Source: Kitagawia praeruptora (taxonomy: Eukaryota; Streptophyta; Magnoliopsida; Apiales; Apiaceae). From it: a stretch of 64,000 nucleotides of DNA. Under the pieces are notes generated by a model. That model worked only from the letters and a program-made list of their open reading frames with translations. It was not told the origin of the DNA and did no database searches. Below are positions 13,268 through 23,955 of this stretch, in pieces (within the stretch, counting starts at the first letter, position 1; each line of letters starts with the position of its first letter). The position numbers and the translations under genes were made by a program. The stretch lies in contig CM075348.1 in the NCBI GenBank assembly GCA_037693485.1, forward strand, positions 16,598,501-16,662,500, read 5' to 3'.

Positions 13268-13647
13268 GTTACTTACAACTGGATGCATTGAAATGTACTC
13301 ATTTTTCACGTACGCTTCAATCAAGAAACACTTATACATACATATTCTTTATACAAGCTTTATAAATATGCAAGCTTGCATACCCTTATAATCAAGAAAA
13401 AGTATGTACTTTTTGGTTTTTGTAATTTGAACGTTTCCATACACAAGGAGGGACTCACAATCTTGGTTTGGGCAAGTCTGATCTTTAATCATCACCCAGG
13501 TAGAAATTTTGTTTCCTTTTTATTTCATTTTGTTTTTCAATAATTTGGTTTTTTGGTGCTATATTATTATAGAGAAACATGTTCTATGTGTCATTAGTTT
13601 CATTATCTGGGGTAGTATGAATGAAATGTGAATGTGTGTGTGATGGG

Positions 13648-13733
13648 GGTGGGGGGAGAGAGTCAGAGAGGGAGTGGGGGAGAGAGAGAGGGAGGGAGAG
13701 AGGGAGGGAGGGAGAGAGAGAGAGAGAGAGAGA
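13648..13733. repeat. GA/GGGA-rich microsatellite
   Basis: Purine-only run of GAGAGA and GGGAGG words about 380 bp upstream of the AFG1-like start codon. Reading frames through it are low-complexity (Arg/Glu one way, Ser/Leu/Pro the other). It may lie in the promoter of the next gene, as GA repeats often do in plants, but no function is shown. Confidence 0.8.
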
Positions 13734-14037
13734 ATGTGTTCTTCTTGTAGTAAATAAAGTTGTAAAATATTTGCTTTTAAAAAAGTTGCATAATATTCAC
13801 GATAAAAAGTAATGTTCATGTATGTTTTTCATTGATCTAGTGTTGCTTTCAACTACTTAGGAATATTGCTTGTTGCAACCTCCTTGTGCTTTTTTGTTAA
13901 AAAGATCACCCTTACATGTAATTTACCCTTTGGTTCTAATTTAATCTGCAGCAGCGAATCTGTGTATGGAACAGAGGTTTGTTTACAAGCTTGTGAACAC
14001 ATTCTGCATCCATCTATAGTAAAGCTGATATTCAAAG

Positions 14038-17000
14038 ATGCGGATGTTTGTTCGTTCTGTACGACATTTTAGATCAGCTTGTCAGCATGGAAGGACTAAC
14101 TTTAGTAATGGACTAAAGAACATACCCAATCATTTAATTCGTACAAGTCCAAAATATTTGTATTATACTGGAGGTGTGCATGTGCAGCGAAATTACTCTT
14201 GTATAATCACAAGAGTGTTATGTAATGAAGTTTCTAACGTCTCAACTACAGGTAGGCCTTCATCACTAATCCTTTTGCATCTCTTCGCTTATTTTAATAC
14301 AGTTTGCAGGTATATAGGTATCATTATTCATATTGGTTTTTGAACCTATGAATTAATCACAGGATCACATTCTGGAGGGCCTCTTGTGGAGTATAAGCGT
14401 AGAATTGCTGCGGGGGAACTTGTGGATGGTGACATTTGCCAGGTGTGATGATTGTTGTAAAGCTCAACTTGAATTATCGGTTGTCCCTATGTATTGAATT
14501 ATCGGTTGTCCCTATGTCCATGGCGTGGATCATAAATTTGGCCCTTCATATTGAGATTTCATTAAAAATTATTTACTCTCTTTAATTCAACATTTATCTT
14601 CCAGGTGTTGGCATTCTTGATAAATGTATTATTGTAGTAAGCTTAAATATCCATATATAGTTTATTTATTGTAGTTGTTGCAGCTAAAATTGTGCAAAAT
14701 TTTCTTGAAGATACCATACTCACAGTATCATTATAGAAGTGTTATTATTGACAGTTCATAGCTTAGAAAAAAAATAGAATACATATGTTTTCTTCTATTT
14801 CTGCGGACATATTTAAATGCAGAAATTTGAATGGTAACACACCTAAGCCTCCACTGATCACTGAGGCAGCTTTTGAACCCTCAACCTCCTACTATCAGGA
14901 GGTGATGGTATCCACCGGCTATAAGTCAAGGGATTTAAATAGAACAAGTTGTGAGCGCATTTTTGTGGCTAAATGTGAGCAAACAAGTCACACTGTTCGT
15001 TACATGTGCTCCTGTAATTTTGCAGCTATGCACCTTAAACGAAGTTCAGAGACTATATGATGAGCTTATTGAGTCAGAAATTGCATGTCGTTTGGATCGC
15101 TATGATGCTTCTGAGAAAGAATCGAGGTAGTGTATGGTTCACTTTAAGTTTAAAGCATCATGACAATTAATATAACGATTAATATCCTGGGCAGTGGAAT
15201 GCATTATTGTCCTCCTGCCCTTCCATTACATACCATGAATACTAATTCAGTTAGTGCACTTTCAGATGTAGGTGGTTGTGCTCCCGTCTCAGACCTCAGT
15301 ATACTTACTCACCTGTAAAAGGACTTTATCTATATGGAGGGGTTGGCACAGGAAAAACTATGTTGATGGATTTGTTTTTCAAACAGTTGTAAGCTTTAGT
15401 ATCCATGCCTCCTTGGCTCCTTTCATTCTTTAAAATTTTCAGTTCATGGGAAATATTCTGAACATCTGAAGCAGGTCCTGTCCAATTTATTATGCTTGAC
15501 TTCTATCGTTGTTCACTCAGGCCTTCTGGTTGGAGGAAAAAGAGGATCCATTTCCATGACTTCATGTTGGATGTCCACCGTCGCTTGTCGGTAAGTAAAT
15601 ATATTGATTCCAAATTAACGTGATTCTAATGAGCATCTCTCTGTCTGTACAGGGAATCAAGCACAAAAATTTGATGTGTGCAATGCACAAATGAGCTGCA
15701 ATTTGGGAATTTTGATGCAATTGTTATGTTTTCTTGAATCATGATAAAATGAATTTGGAATTTACTCATCTTATACACACACGTTTTAATAATCTTTAAC
15801 ATTTTGCCACCGCAGAAGCACAAGGGTGTGGATGATCCCCTTGAAGTTGTTGCAGCTGAGATATCTGATGAGGCAATTTTGTTATGCCTTGATGAATTCA
15901 TGGTATGCAATGAATTTATGGTTTGTTATTTGGACACTCAATTTCTAAATAGTTGCTGATCCTTTCTTTCTGTTTGATGCTTTCAAAGGTAACTGACGTT
16001 GCTGATGCATCATTATTGAATCGTCTTTATAGACATCTGTTCAGCACTGGAACTGTAAGTATATGAACCTTTATGCTCTGTGTGTTGTTTGCGCTCTTAC
16101 TTTGAGCTACATTTACTTCTTAAATTGAATAATATACTATTTTATGTGTATTTGTTATCCTGACAAGTACAGATTCTTATCGCTACTTCCAACCGTGCTC
16201 CGGACAACCTTTACGAGCGTGGGCTGCAAAGAGATCTTTTTCTACCATTTATTTCTGCCTTGAAGGTATGTATAAGGAGATTCCTTTAGGAGTGTGCAGA
16301 CAAGCTGAAGCAAGTGTTTTGTGCTCTTGATATAGCGGTGTCAATGGAAACAGACTAATTAGATTTAGAGTTTAGTTTTGACAAATTTTGTATATGGAGG
16401 TTCTTCTAGGAGGGTGCTTATCAGACAAGCTGAAGCAAGTGTTATGTACTGCTGATATATTGGTGGCAATAAAAACAGACAAATTTTGATTTACAGATGT
16501 CCAGTCCGGACAGTGGACTGACATAACATCTGCATTGTTTCAGCCTATCTGATAAAATCTACTACCACTTACTCCTAGTATACATAAGTTTCTATATAGC
16601 TAGTGTTTGATCCTGGTCTACAGACATTTCTGTACACAGGATCAAACACATCAAGTCTGTTGACTCGTTTGTTGTTTAGTAACTTGGTGCTTATCTGAAT
16701 GTAGGAAAGATGTGTGGTGCATGAAATTTGTTCGTCAACAGACTATCGCAAAATGACTTCGGTAAAACATCATACTTTGCACTCTTTTATATAGAATTAT
16801 ATTAAAGCTTTTATGGCTGTCATCTTTGTTGGAAAAGATCTTATGCTTGGCTGTAGTCTGTACCTTTTCATGCTTTTACTTGTTGCAGGCTGAGCAAGGT
16901 TTTTATTTTGTTGAGAAGTCTTCATCAGGCCTTCTTAAACAAAAATTTGAGCAGTTAATCTCTCACCATACGGCTGTTCCACAAGAGGTGGAAGTTGTAA

Positions 17001-18624
17001 TGGGAAGAATATTGCAGGTAATTTTTCTGCAGCTATGCTTTGTTAAGGTTTATTATAGTATGAATTGCGAAAGTTTAACCTTGTACATCTATCTGGTCAG
17101 GTTCCGCTTGGTGCCAATGGATGTGCATACTTTACTTTCGAGGAGCTTTGTGACAAACCTCTTGGAGCTGCAGACTATTTTGGATTGTTTAGTAAGTAGA
17201 TTCACTATTATGGCTAAATTACCTGATGTCAAGTAGCAGTTGTGTGTTTGATAGAGTGGACTCTTATCACCAGAAGTTAGAAATTGTAATCTGTAGAATT
17301 TTAGTCTGTTTTGACCTGAATACGAGCAAGGCTATTCATCAAAATGTCACACTAACTTGATAAGTTGTTCTAATATATATTTGTTCTTTTCCTTTGGCAC
17401 TGAAGTCTGGACTTTTACAGGGCCATTTTAATATTTCCATGTTTATTGAATTTTTATTAACACTTTCTCAAGAAATGTACCATCTTTTGTTTGTTTTTTT
17501 TTTTTGCAGAGAGATTTCATAGCCTAGCTTTGGATGGAGTACCATTATTTGGGCTACACAACAGGGCAGCAGCCTATCGTTTCATCACTCTAGTTGATGT
17601 AAGTCCATTTCCTTTTGAATTGGTTTGATACTTGACCTAGTATAATTCTGACGGTGTCGAGAATGCATGTATTATTTGTGTTGGCTCCTTAAGTATTAAA
17701 AGATCACCAATACTGTATACCGCCCAGCACTGCCGTGTAAATTAAACATCAAATCATATGTTTATAAATATAAAAATGGACCAAATAAAATTATTGCCGC
17801 ACAGGCATTTTATATGATAGAAAGGGTAAAAGAATATGAAACTGGTTACATCTTTTTTTTTTTTGCCAAGTACTTATCACATCTTTGTTATTGCATGTAC
17901 AGGTTATGTACGAGAATAAAGCCCGACTAATTTGTGCAGCTGAGGGAACTCCCCTCCAGCTTTTTGAAAAAATCGTCACAATTTCTGATGCACAGCGTAT
18001 GGCACCTAGAGCTTCAAGATCGAGGAAGAATGATGTGATTGACCTTTGTGTGGATAATGAATTGGGTTTTGCAAAAGATCGGACCATCAGCAGGTAAACT
18101 TTTCTGCATCAGTGATTAGTGATTAAATTCTGATTAAGCATATAAAATATGTTGCATTTCAAAATATTATGAATGTGCAACTTGAATACCACTTCCAATC
18201 AGTCCTATTAGTGCATGTCATTCTTCCATCTTCAGTTTGGCAAGTAGCAGGTATGCTTGGTGTTTCTACAGCAATTTTGAGTGAGCATTATTAGTTAAAA
18301 AGCTACTTATTTCCTTGAAACTTTTATATACTATATGTAATGCACTTGACTCTATAGCAGAAGGATTTCAACAGTAGGATCAGGAAACTTATAAAAATTG
18401 TATTCTCGATTAATTCAAAGCTTTTACTGAAATCTAGGCTATTCAGTGTCTGTTTGGCTCGATGATGCAATCCTAGTGTAGTTGAAGTGCCTGAAGTTAA
18501 AACAACTTTGTGATCCAGGTTAACAGAAATGAATAGCAGTGAGTATTTGGGGCAACACGCTCAATTGTTGGCAGAAGTGTGGCACCAACAAGGTGACAAC
18601 AAAGGAATACAAGGATTACTATAA
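14038..18624 (+). CDS. AFG1/LACE1-type mitochondrial AAA+ ATPase, 14 exons
   Basis: Fourteen exons join in frame: 14038-14251, 14363-14442, 15026-15126, 15266-15388, 15521-15590, 15816-15902, 15989-16054, 16173-16265, 16705-16761, 16889-17017, 17101-17191, 17510-17598, 17903-18093, 18519-18624. They give 498 residues, close to plant AFG1-like proteins. Walker A is GGVGTGKT at 156-163, Walker B is ILLCLDEF with Asp222-Glu223, and a sensor-1-like Asn is in IATSNR at about 254. The first 40 residues are Arg-rich and lack acids, fitting a mitochondrial presequence. The yeast and animal relatives act at the inner membrane in turnover of respiratory-chain subunits; the plant role is inferred. A second ATG two codons on is an alternative start. 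Its last exon exists in two more, broken copies (19456 and 62564). Confidence 0.93.
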
Positions 18625-19430
18625 AGGTTTTTATGTCCTCATTGTTTTGTTCTTGTACGGGTGCTGATCGCATATGAATGACAAAATGTAGTTTTTATTG
18701 CTGGATGCTTTGTTCCCAATCTGAATACTGGATTTTAGAACTGTATAAGTGATCAGATAAGCTGTATCGATATTGTTATGATTTCATTTAAACATACAGA
18801 TATGAGAACCAAGAAACTAAAGTGGGTTCATGTTCATATATAAGGCTGTCCTGATAATCACATATATGCATTCCCTTATCTAATCGCTCCAGAGACAGAT
18901 ATCGAAATTTACAATCGCTGCTTATTGGCGGACACTTAAATCTTCGAAGTTACTCTTTTCTATAGACATGAGAACATCATTCATGTCAGTCATTCACAAG
19001 TTAAAACTATGAAACCCGAAAACGTTTGTTGAACATATCAGTAAAGATGTTAGCAAGAAAACCTTCACAAAACGACACTAGACTCTTTCCTTTTAACAAT
19101 AGAAGTGACAGATAAAGAGTAAACTTGGAACTTTAGGCACTCAGCTTGTACTTGGGCAACTTTGTCACAAGAATCTTGCCACTGATAATGAGATGAACTC
19201 TTGATGAACCCAGATATCGTACTTTTACTATTAGCTTCACTTGCTTCTGGGCTTTCAGTTCTGTGATTGTTGCTTACTCACCCATAAATTTTGACAGTTT
19301 ATTTTACCTTTTTACATGACACACTCGACTTACAGTAATGGGAGGAGTCCAACTACTCTATTTCAATCGCTAGTACTCAAGACTAGATAATGTGTTATAT
19401 GTTTTTGCTATTTTACCTAATGCTAACTTA
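18625..19430 (+). other. 3' flank of the AFG1-like gene, no gene; copied at 62.6-63.1 kb
   Basis: Contains the 3' UTR. Much of this block has a close copy at 62680-63140, with long identical runs around TATAAGGCTGTCC and TTACTCTTTTCTATAGACAT. No reading frame is supported. Confidence 0.65.
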
Positions 19431-19640
19431 GTTGAAGTGACTGAAAGTGATCTAGGTTAACTGTGAGTACATGGATCAACACTCTGAGATGTTAGCATAT
19501 AAGTGGCACCTACAAAACAAGGCCTACAAGCATTAGTTAGAGCTTTTTATGACATATTTTCGTTCGCCTAACAATTACTGATCACATATTAATGACATTA
19601 TATAGATTCTGAAGGTGGATGCTTTCGTCCGCCCATCACA
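19431..19640 (+). pseudogene. Decayed second copy of the AFG1-like last exon and 3' flank
   Basis: The sequence matches 18481-18730 with many substitutions and small gaps: TTGAAGTG.CTGAA, a splice-site-like CTAGGTTAAC at 19452-19461, AAGTGGCACC.ACAA, then a shared 3' flank with CTGATC.CATAT.AATGACA and GGATGCTTT. The exon copy is about 19456-19537 and no longer reads like the intact C-terminus. It is inferred to be a local duplication of the gene's tail. Confidence 0.7.
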
Positions 19641-19876
19641 TTCTGCTATATGCCGACTCCATCAGCTCTTAAAGCAGATACATAACAACTTCTTGCCTTG
19701 AAGGGCAAGAAGACTCTGTTCATGCTTAGCATAAAAAGAAAAAGAAATAGACCGTGTTCAGTATAAGTTAACTGTAATCTTTATAATTTTTTCATCTTAT
19801 GAATATGACATTGTTATTCACCTCTTGTCTAGACATATAAATTATGTCACGTATTATTCAATCTGTTACATTAAAA

Positions 19877-20305
19877 CTAATGGTTAGGAGATGGTGCAGA
19901 GCTAGTGACAATCTTGCCACATCTAAAATAAACACGAGCACTATTAGAAGTAAAAGTGGATGCTTCGTCTTTGTTGTCCATAACGCTAGTAGCCAATCTC
20001 ACCATACCTTTGTGACAAATCCATCCCATCTTCACTAGTTCACGGCAACAATAACCCGAAACCTCTGCGATCCCAAGCAGATCATTTCTTATTTCTTTAC
20101 CACAACTGTTTGTCAAATTCTCACGGCAATTTGCTACGAACCTTACAAATTCCGATGACAAGTTGGCATCGGAAGATGAAGATGAAGTAGGTGGTAAAAT
20201 GAACTCGTTTTCGAGCGAAAAAGCTAGAGAAGCAGGAGCCAAGGTTAAGATACAAAGTGCCAAAAAAATAACCATGGTTGACAAGTTTGTAGACTTAGCT
20301 GTCAT
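19877..20305 (-). CDS. Small secreted cysteine-rich protein, prolamin-like (ECA1/EC1-type, DUF1278)
   Basis: A single-exon frame of 142 residues. Residues 1-29 form a signal peptide with a hydrophobic core ending APASLAFS. The mature part carries six cysteines in the order C-X7-C-X17-CC-X9-C-X31-C, with the motif SGYCCRELVKMGW. This is the layout of the plant prolamin-like domain found in ECA1 gametogenesis-related and EGG CELL 1 proteins, secreted peptides of reproductive tissue. The exact role here is inferred from family only. A TATA box lies about 95 bp upstream of the ATG. The 3' end of the gene is repeated as a fragment at 63331-63446, so this gene was part of a duplicated block. Confidence 0.88.
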   Translation of the reverse strand: MTAKSTNLSTMVIFLALCILTLAPASLAFSLENEFILPPTSSSSSDANLSSEFVRFVANCRENLTNSCGKEIRNDLLGIAEVSGYCCRELVKMGWICHKGMVRLATSVMDNKDEASTFTSNSARVYFRCGKIVTSSAPSPNH

Positions 20306-20398
20306 GGTGAAAAAGAGAGCTTGTTTTACTATTTGGTAAATTAGTAATGTTCTCTACTTCTCTTGATGAGGAATTTTGTGTTGAGTTGAGACATAAGC

Positions 20399-20406
20399 TA
20401 TTTATA
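20399..20406 (-). promoter_or_regulatory. TATA box of the cysteine-rich secreted protein gene
   Basis: TATAAATA on the minus strand, 94 bp upstream of the ATG at 20305, a normal distance for a plant core promoter with a short 5' UTR. Confidence 0.65.
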
Positions 20407-20985
20407 GGGCTGGGAAACTTGCATATTGGTTAAGTTTCATTTATTGCGTTTATGGTTTTATTTAAGCTAGTATTTGTATTTAAAACACTTAAATGTAGAA
20501 GTAACATATGTATTGTCTCAACAAATTTGTACATGCATGTCTCGGTTCATATAATATTTATGATATTTTGATTACTTTGGAACAATGCAGAAGATATGAA
20601 AATGCATCATATACTTTTTAGCATCTACTAACCTTTATTAATAAGCTAAACATCCTTTTTGGTTCTATTATATTTTGGTTTCACCCTTACAATTCTATTT
20701 CTACTATACTTCTATTTCTATGTTGTTTTTTTTTAATAAAATAGAAATCTTATTATAATTATAATTCTTTTATTACAACTTTAAATAAAAAAAGTAGTTT
20801 CACCCCTACAATCATATTTCCATTATAATTCTATATTATTTTTAAAGTAAATAATAAAATTGAAATCCTATTATAATTATAATACAATTTTTTTTTTTAT
20901 CATAATTTAGAATCAAAAAATAATACGATCAATTCTCCGAAAGTTTTTTCAAGGAGAACTAGAACATATTTCTATACACTATACA
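20407..20985. other. AT-rich intergenic region, no gene
   Basis: Contains repeated phrases such as ATTCTATTTCTACTATACTT and CTATTATAATTATAAT, also seen around 22140-22200 on the far side of the MITE. This fits a single older element (perhaps the Helitron whose end is at 22448) interrupted by the MITE. Confidence 0.4.
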
Positions 20986-22088
20986 TAGGGCTGTAAACGA
21001 ACCGAGCTGAGCCGAGCTTTGACCGAAACGAGCCGAGCTTTGATCTTAACGAACCGAGCCAAGCTTTGATCTTAACGAACCGAGCCGAGCTTTGAGCGAA
21101 CCGAGCCGAACTCGAGTTGTTCACGAACAGCCTCGAGCCGAGCCGAGCTCGATCCGAGCTCGAGCTGTTCACGAACAATTAACTTGGTTGAAGATCTTAG
21201 TAGATCACTAATATTCTAATTAATACTAGTAACTAGTGCTTTGTCACAGATTGTTGTTTCTATTATTTAAAATATATATCTCGACTATCAAACTGTACGG
21301 ATGTCGAGATATAACTAATTTAGTAATATTCCCAAATTTTCAAAAAATATAAAATTAATTTGGCTGGAGTAGTAGATCACGACTATTCTTACTAGTACTA
21401 GTAATTAGTGTTTTTTCATGAATTGTTGTTTCTATTTTTTAAAAAATATTTCTCGACGATCCAACTGTATGGATGTCAAGATATATCTAATTTAGTGATA
21501 TTCCCAAATTTTCGAAAAATAAAAAATTAATTTGGTTGGAGATCTTAGTAGATCACGATTATTCTAACTAGTACTAGTAATTAGTGCTTTTTCACGAATT
21601 GTTGTTTCTATTTTTTAAAAAGTATTTCTCAACGATCCAACCGTACGGATGTCAATATATATTTAATTTAGTGATATTACCAAATTTTCAAAAAATAAAA
21701 ATTAATTTGGTTGGAGATCTTAGTAGATCACTACTATTCTAATGATGTATCACGAATTGTTGTTTCTATTTTTTTAAAAAATATTTCTCGACGATCCAAC
21801 CGTATGGATGTCAAGATATATCTAATTTTGTGATATTGCCAAATTTTCAATAAATAAAAATTAATTTTGTTGGAGATAAAAAAATAAAAAGTGAAAATTT
21901 ATTTTTTTTCGAGCTTTAACGAGCCGACGAGCCGAGCTCGAGCCGAGCCGATCTCGAGCCGAATTAAACCGAGCTCTTATCGAGCCGAGCTTAACGAACA
22001 AAAATTTTGTTCGAGCTCGAGCTGAACCGAGCTTTTATCGAGCCGAGCTCGAGCTGTTCGCGAACAGCTCTGTTCGTTTACAGCTCTA
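20986..22088. mobile_element. 1.1-kb non-autonomous hAT element with GAGCCGAGC subterminal repeats
   Basis: The ends are TAGGGCTGTAAACGAAC and GTTCGTTTACAGCTCTA, nearly perfect inverted repeats, flanked by the 8-bp duplication ACTATACA (20978-20985 and 22089-22096). Subterminal zones 20999-21175 and 21905-22080 are packed with CGAGCCGAGCTT words and their complements. There is no transposase. The antisense Ser/Arg-rich frame at 20972-21178 is a repeat artefact. Confidence 0.88.
21180..21862. repeat. Four tandem copies of a ~160-176 bp unit inside the hAT MITE
   Basis: Unit starts are at about 21180, 21356, 21529 and 21704. Each has TAA.TTGG.TGGAG, TAGTAGATCAC, TTGTTGTTTCTATT, GGATGTC.A.ATAT and CAAATTTTC in the same order, with scattered substitutions. 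The last unit lacks the CTAGTACTAGTAATTAGTG segment. No coding potential. Confidence 0.85.
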
Positions 22089-22394
22089 ACTATACACTAC
22101 TTAGAACAATCTTTCCTGCGATTATATGTTATTTTTAAAAAAAAACATAATAAAATTGAAATCTTATTATTATTATAATTCTTATATTGTATTAGCAATT
22201 TTTTTATTATAACTTAGAATAAAAAAAGATTACGATCAATTATCTTAAATATGTTTTAACTAAAACAATTGAAACGTGTTTCCATGCACTTCTATTAAAA
22301 AATCTAAGTTTATTGTTTGTTAATCGCATAAATTTTTTATGCAAATAACATAATTCTTTTTATAATTTTATAATATTTAATTAAATAAAAAATT

Positions 22395-22448
22395 AATAAT
22401 TAATTAATATAAATCCCGAGCCCGTGCTTCGCACAGGTTATCATCTAG
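22395..22448 (+). mobile_element. Possible Helitron 3' terminus
   Basis: A GC-rich hairpin, CCCGTGC-TTC-GCACAGG with one wobble pair (22421-22437), is followed seven bases later by CTAG (22445-22448) and then T. Helitrons end in a hairpin followed by CTRR and insert between A and T. The 5' TC end was not located with confidence (perhaps near 20698), so the element cannot be bounded. Confidence 0.45.
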
Positions 22449-22554
22449 TATATTTAAATACAATTTTACTGAAAATAGATATTTATTGTAAGGCATATAA
22501 GTATGTTTTTTCAAAAAAAAAAATACAATTTTCTTATTTAAATGTGACATGAAC

Positions 22555-23095
22555 ATAAGCGGGAGGCCAACCAAGTCACCTAAGGGCTCATACTTATTAG
22601 GGGCCCAAAAGGTTATGAGAAAATGCCCAAAATGGCACAAAAATGGGGGTTGGATGTCCAAAATAGTACTCCTGAGAATCTGGTCCCCGCAGGGGCACTT
22701 TCTTCACGCATTTGATACATGCGTTAGGGGGTAACGCATGTTGAACATGCGTTACTCGTGTATTTGTTACAACCCAAGCTGATTCAAACGTCCAAAACGC
22801 AACAATAACACGCGTTAAGGGTGTAACGCAAGTGCGTGATGCGTTACACCCATAACGCATCACGCACTTGCGTTACACCCTTAACACATGTTATTGTTGC
22901 GTTTTAGTGGTTTTCTCAGCTGGGGAATAAGAAAATAACACGAGTAACGCATGTAGCAAATGCGTTACCCCCTAACGCATGTATCAAATGCGTTATGTAT
23001 ATGCCATGCGAGGGCACACTCTCCAGAAAGTGCTATTTTGGACATTTTTCCCCAAAATTCTGCTATTTTGGCACTTCACCCAAAGGTTATAAGCA
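22555..23095. mobile_element. Foldback element with long inverted repeats rich in AACGCATG
   Basis: The centre is a near-perfect hairpin: 22801-22846 pairs with 22853-22899 across a six-base loop. Outside it, AACGCATG and GCGTTAC words continue on both arms (22690-22765 and 22935-23000). The outer arms share CCAAAATAG(T/C)ACT and CCAAAATGGCAC or their complements (22615-22700 and 23010-23085). The whole unit can fold on itself. No gene; frames here are symmetrical artefacts. Confidence 0.7.
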
Positions 23096-23955
23096 TGTTT
23101 AGTTCTTATGATTTTAAAAAAATGATGTTGTTTTTGTACAATTTTTGTGCTTCCGGTAAAAATTGTGTTGTTTTTGTGCTCTCGGGTTTTACACATTTGA
23201 GGGTTTTTTTCTTCTCCTTTTGATTTTCAGGCTTCGGTTTTCACTCTTAGACAATCTTGATGATTCTATTTCTGTTACTCCATATTATATACAATGATTC
23301 TATCTCTCTTACTCCATATTATATAAAATTAAGTACTTATATTATATAACTATGTTATATATTTTATGGGTTAAATATTAAATTGGTCACTGAAGTGAAG
23401 CCGTAGCAATCAATTTTTTGATTTTACTTATCGGGATCTCATTTGCACCATTTTAGTAGAAGATAATGATAACACCGTTACTTTGACCAGTTGACCTGAC
23501 GGAATTGGTGACGGCGTGAACTTGCTGATACGTGTCGATAACGTGGCACAAGCCAACTCGTTTACATGGCATCTGACTAGGCATGCTTTATAATTATATG
23601 TTTAATTGAATTTAAAATAATTAAAAAAGCTAATCTGTACGCCCATATATCACAAATACATACCCACAATTGGGGATTAAAACCCTAAACGCCCAATTGC
23701 TCTGAAGAAGCCCTAAATCGAGTGCAAATCGACTATTCTATATTCAAAGTTGTTCTTCGGTTAAAAAGGTATGTTTAATCGACCTCATTCGAATGTATAT
23801 ATATGCTGTCTGTACTTCATTTTTTGTATGTATATGTGTTCGTATTTGATATACTATGTTCGTGTATTTAATTACAAGCTCGTTTATGTGTTTTAAAAGT
23901 GTTGAATATTGAATTTGTGTCCATTTTGTTTTGGTCTTGTGTTTAATTTGATAGT

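Noticed and set aside
13559..13819. Open frames on both strands over the GA-rich tract
   Set aside because: Entirely low-complexity from a microsatellite.
14785..15060. 91-codon frame in AFG1-like intron 2
   Set aside because: It runs across the intron into exon 3 in the wrong register; the spliced model explains the conserved residues.
22404..23223. Several 60-88 codon frames on both strands
   Set aside because: They mirror each other because of the foldback structure.
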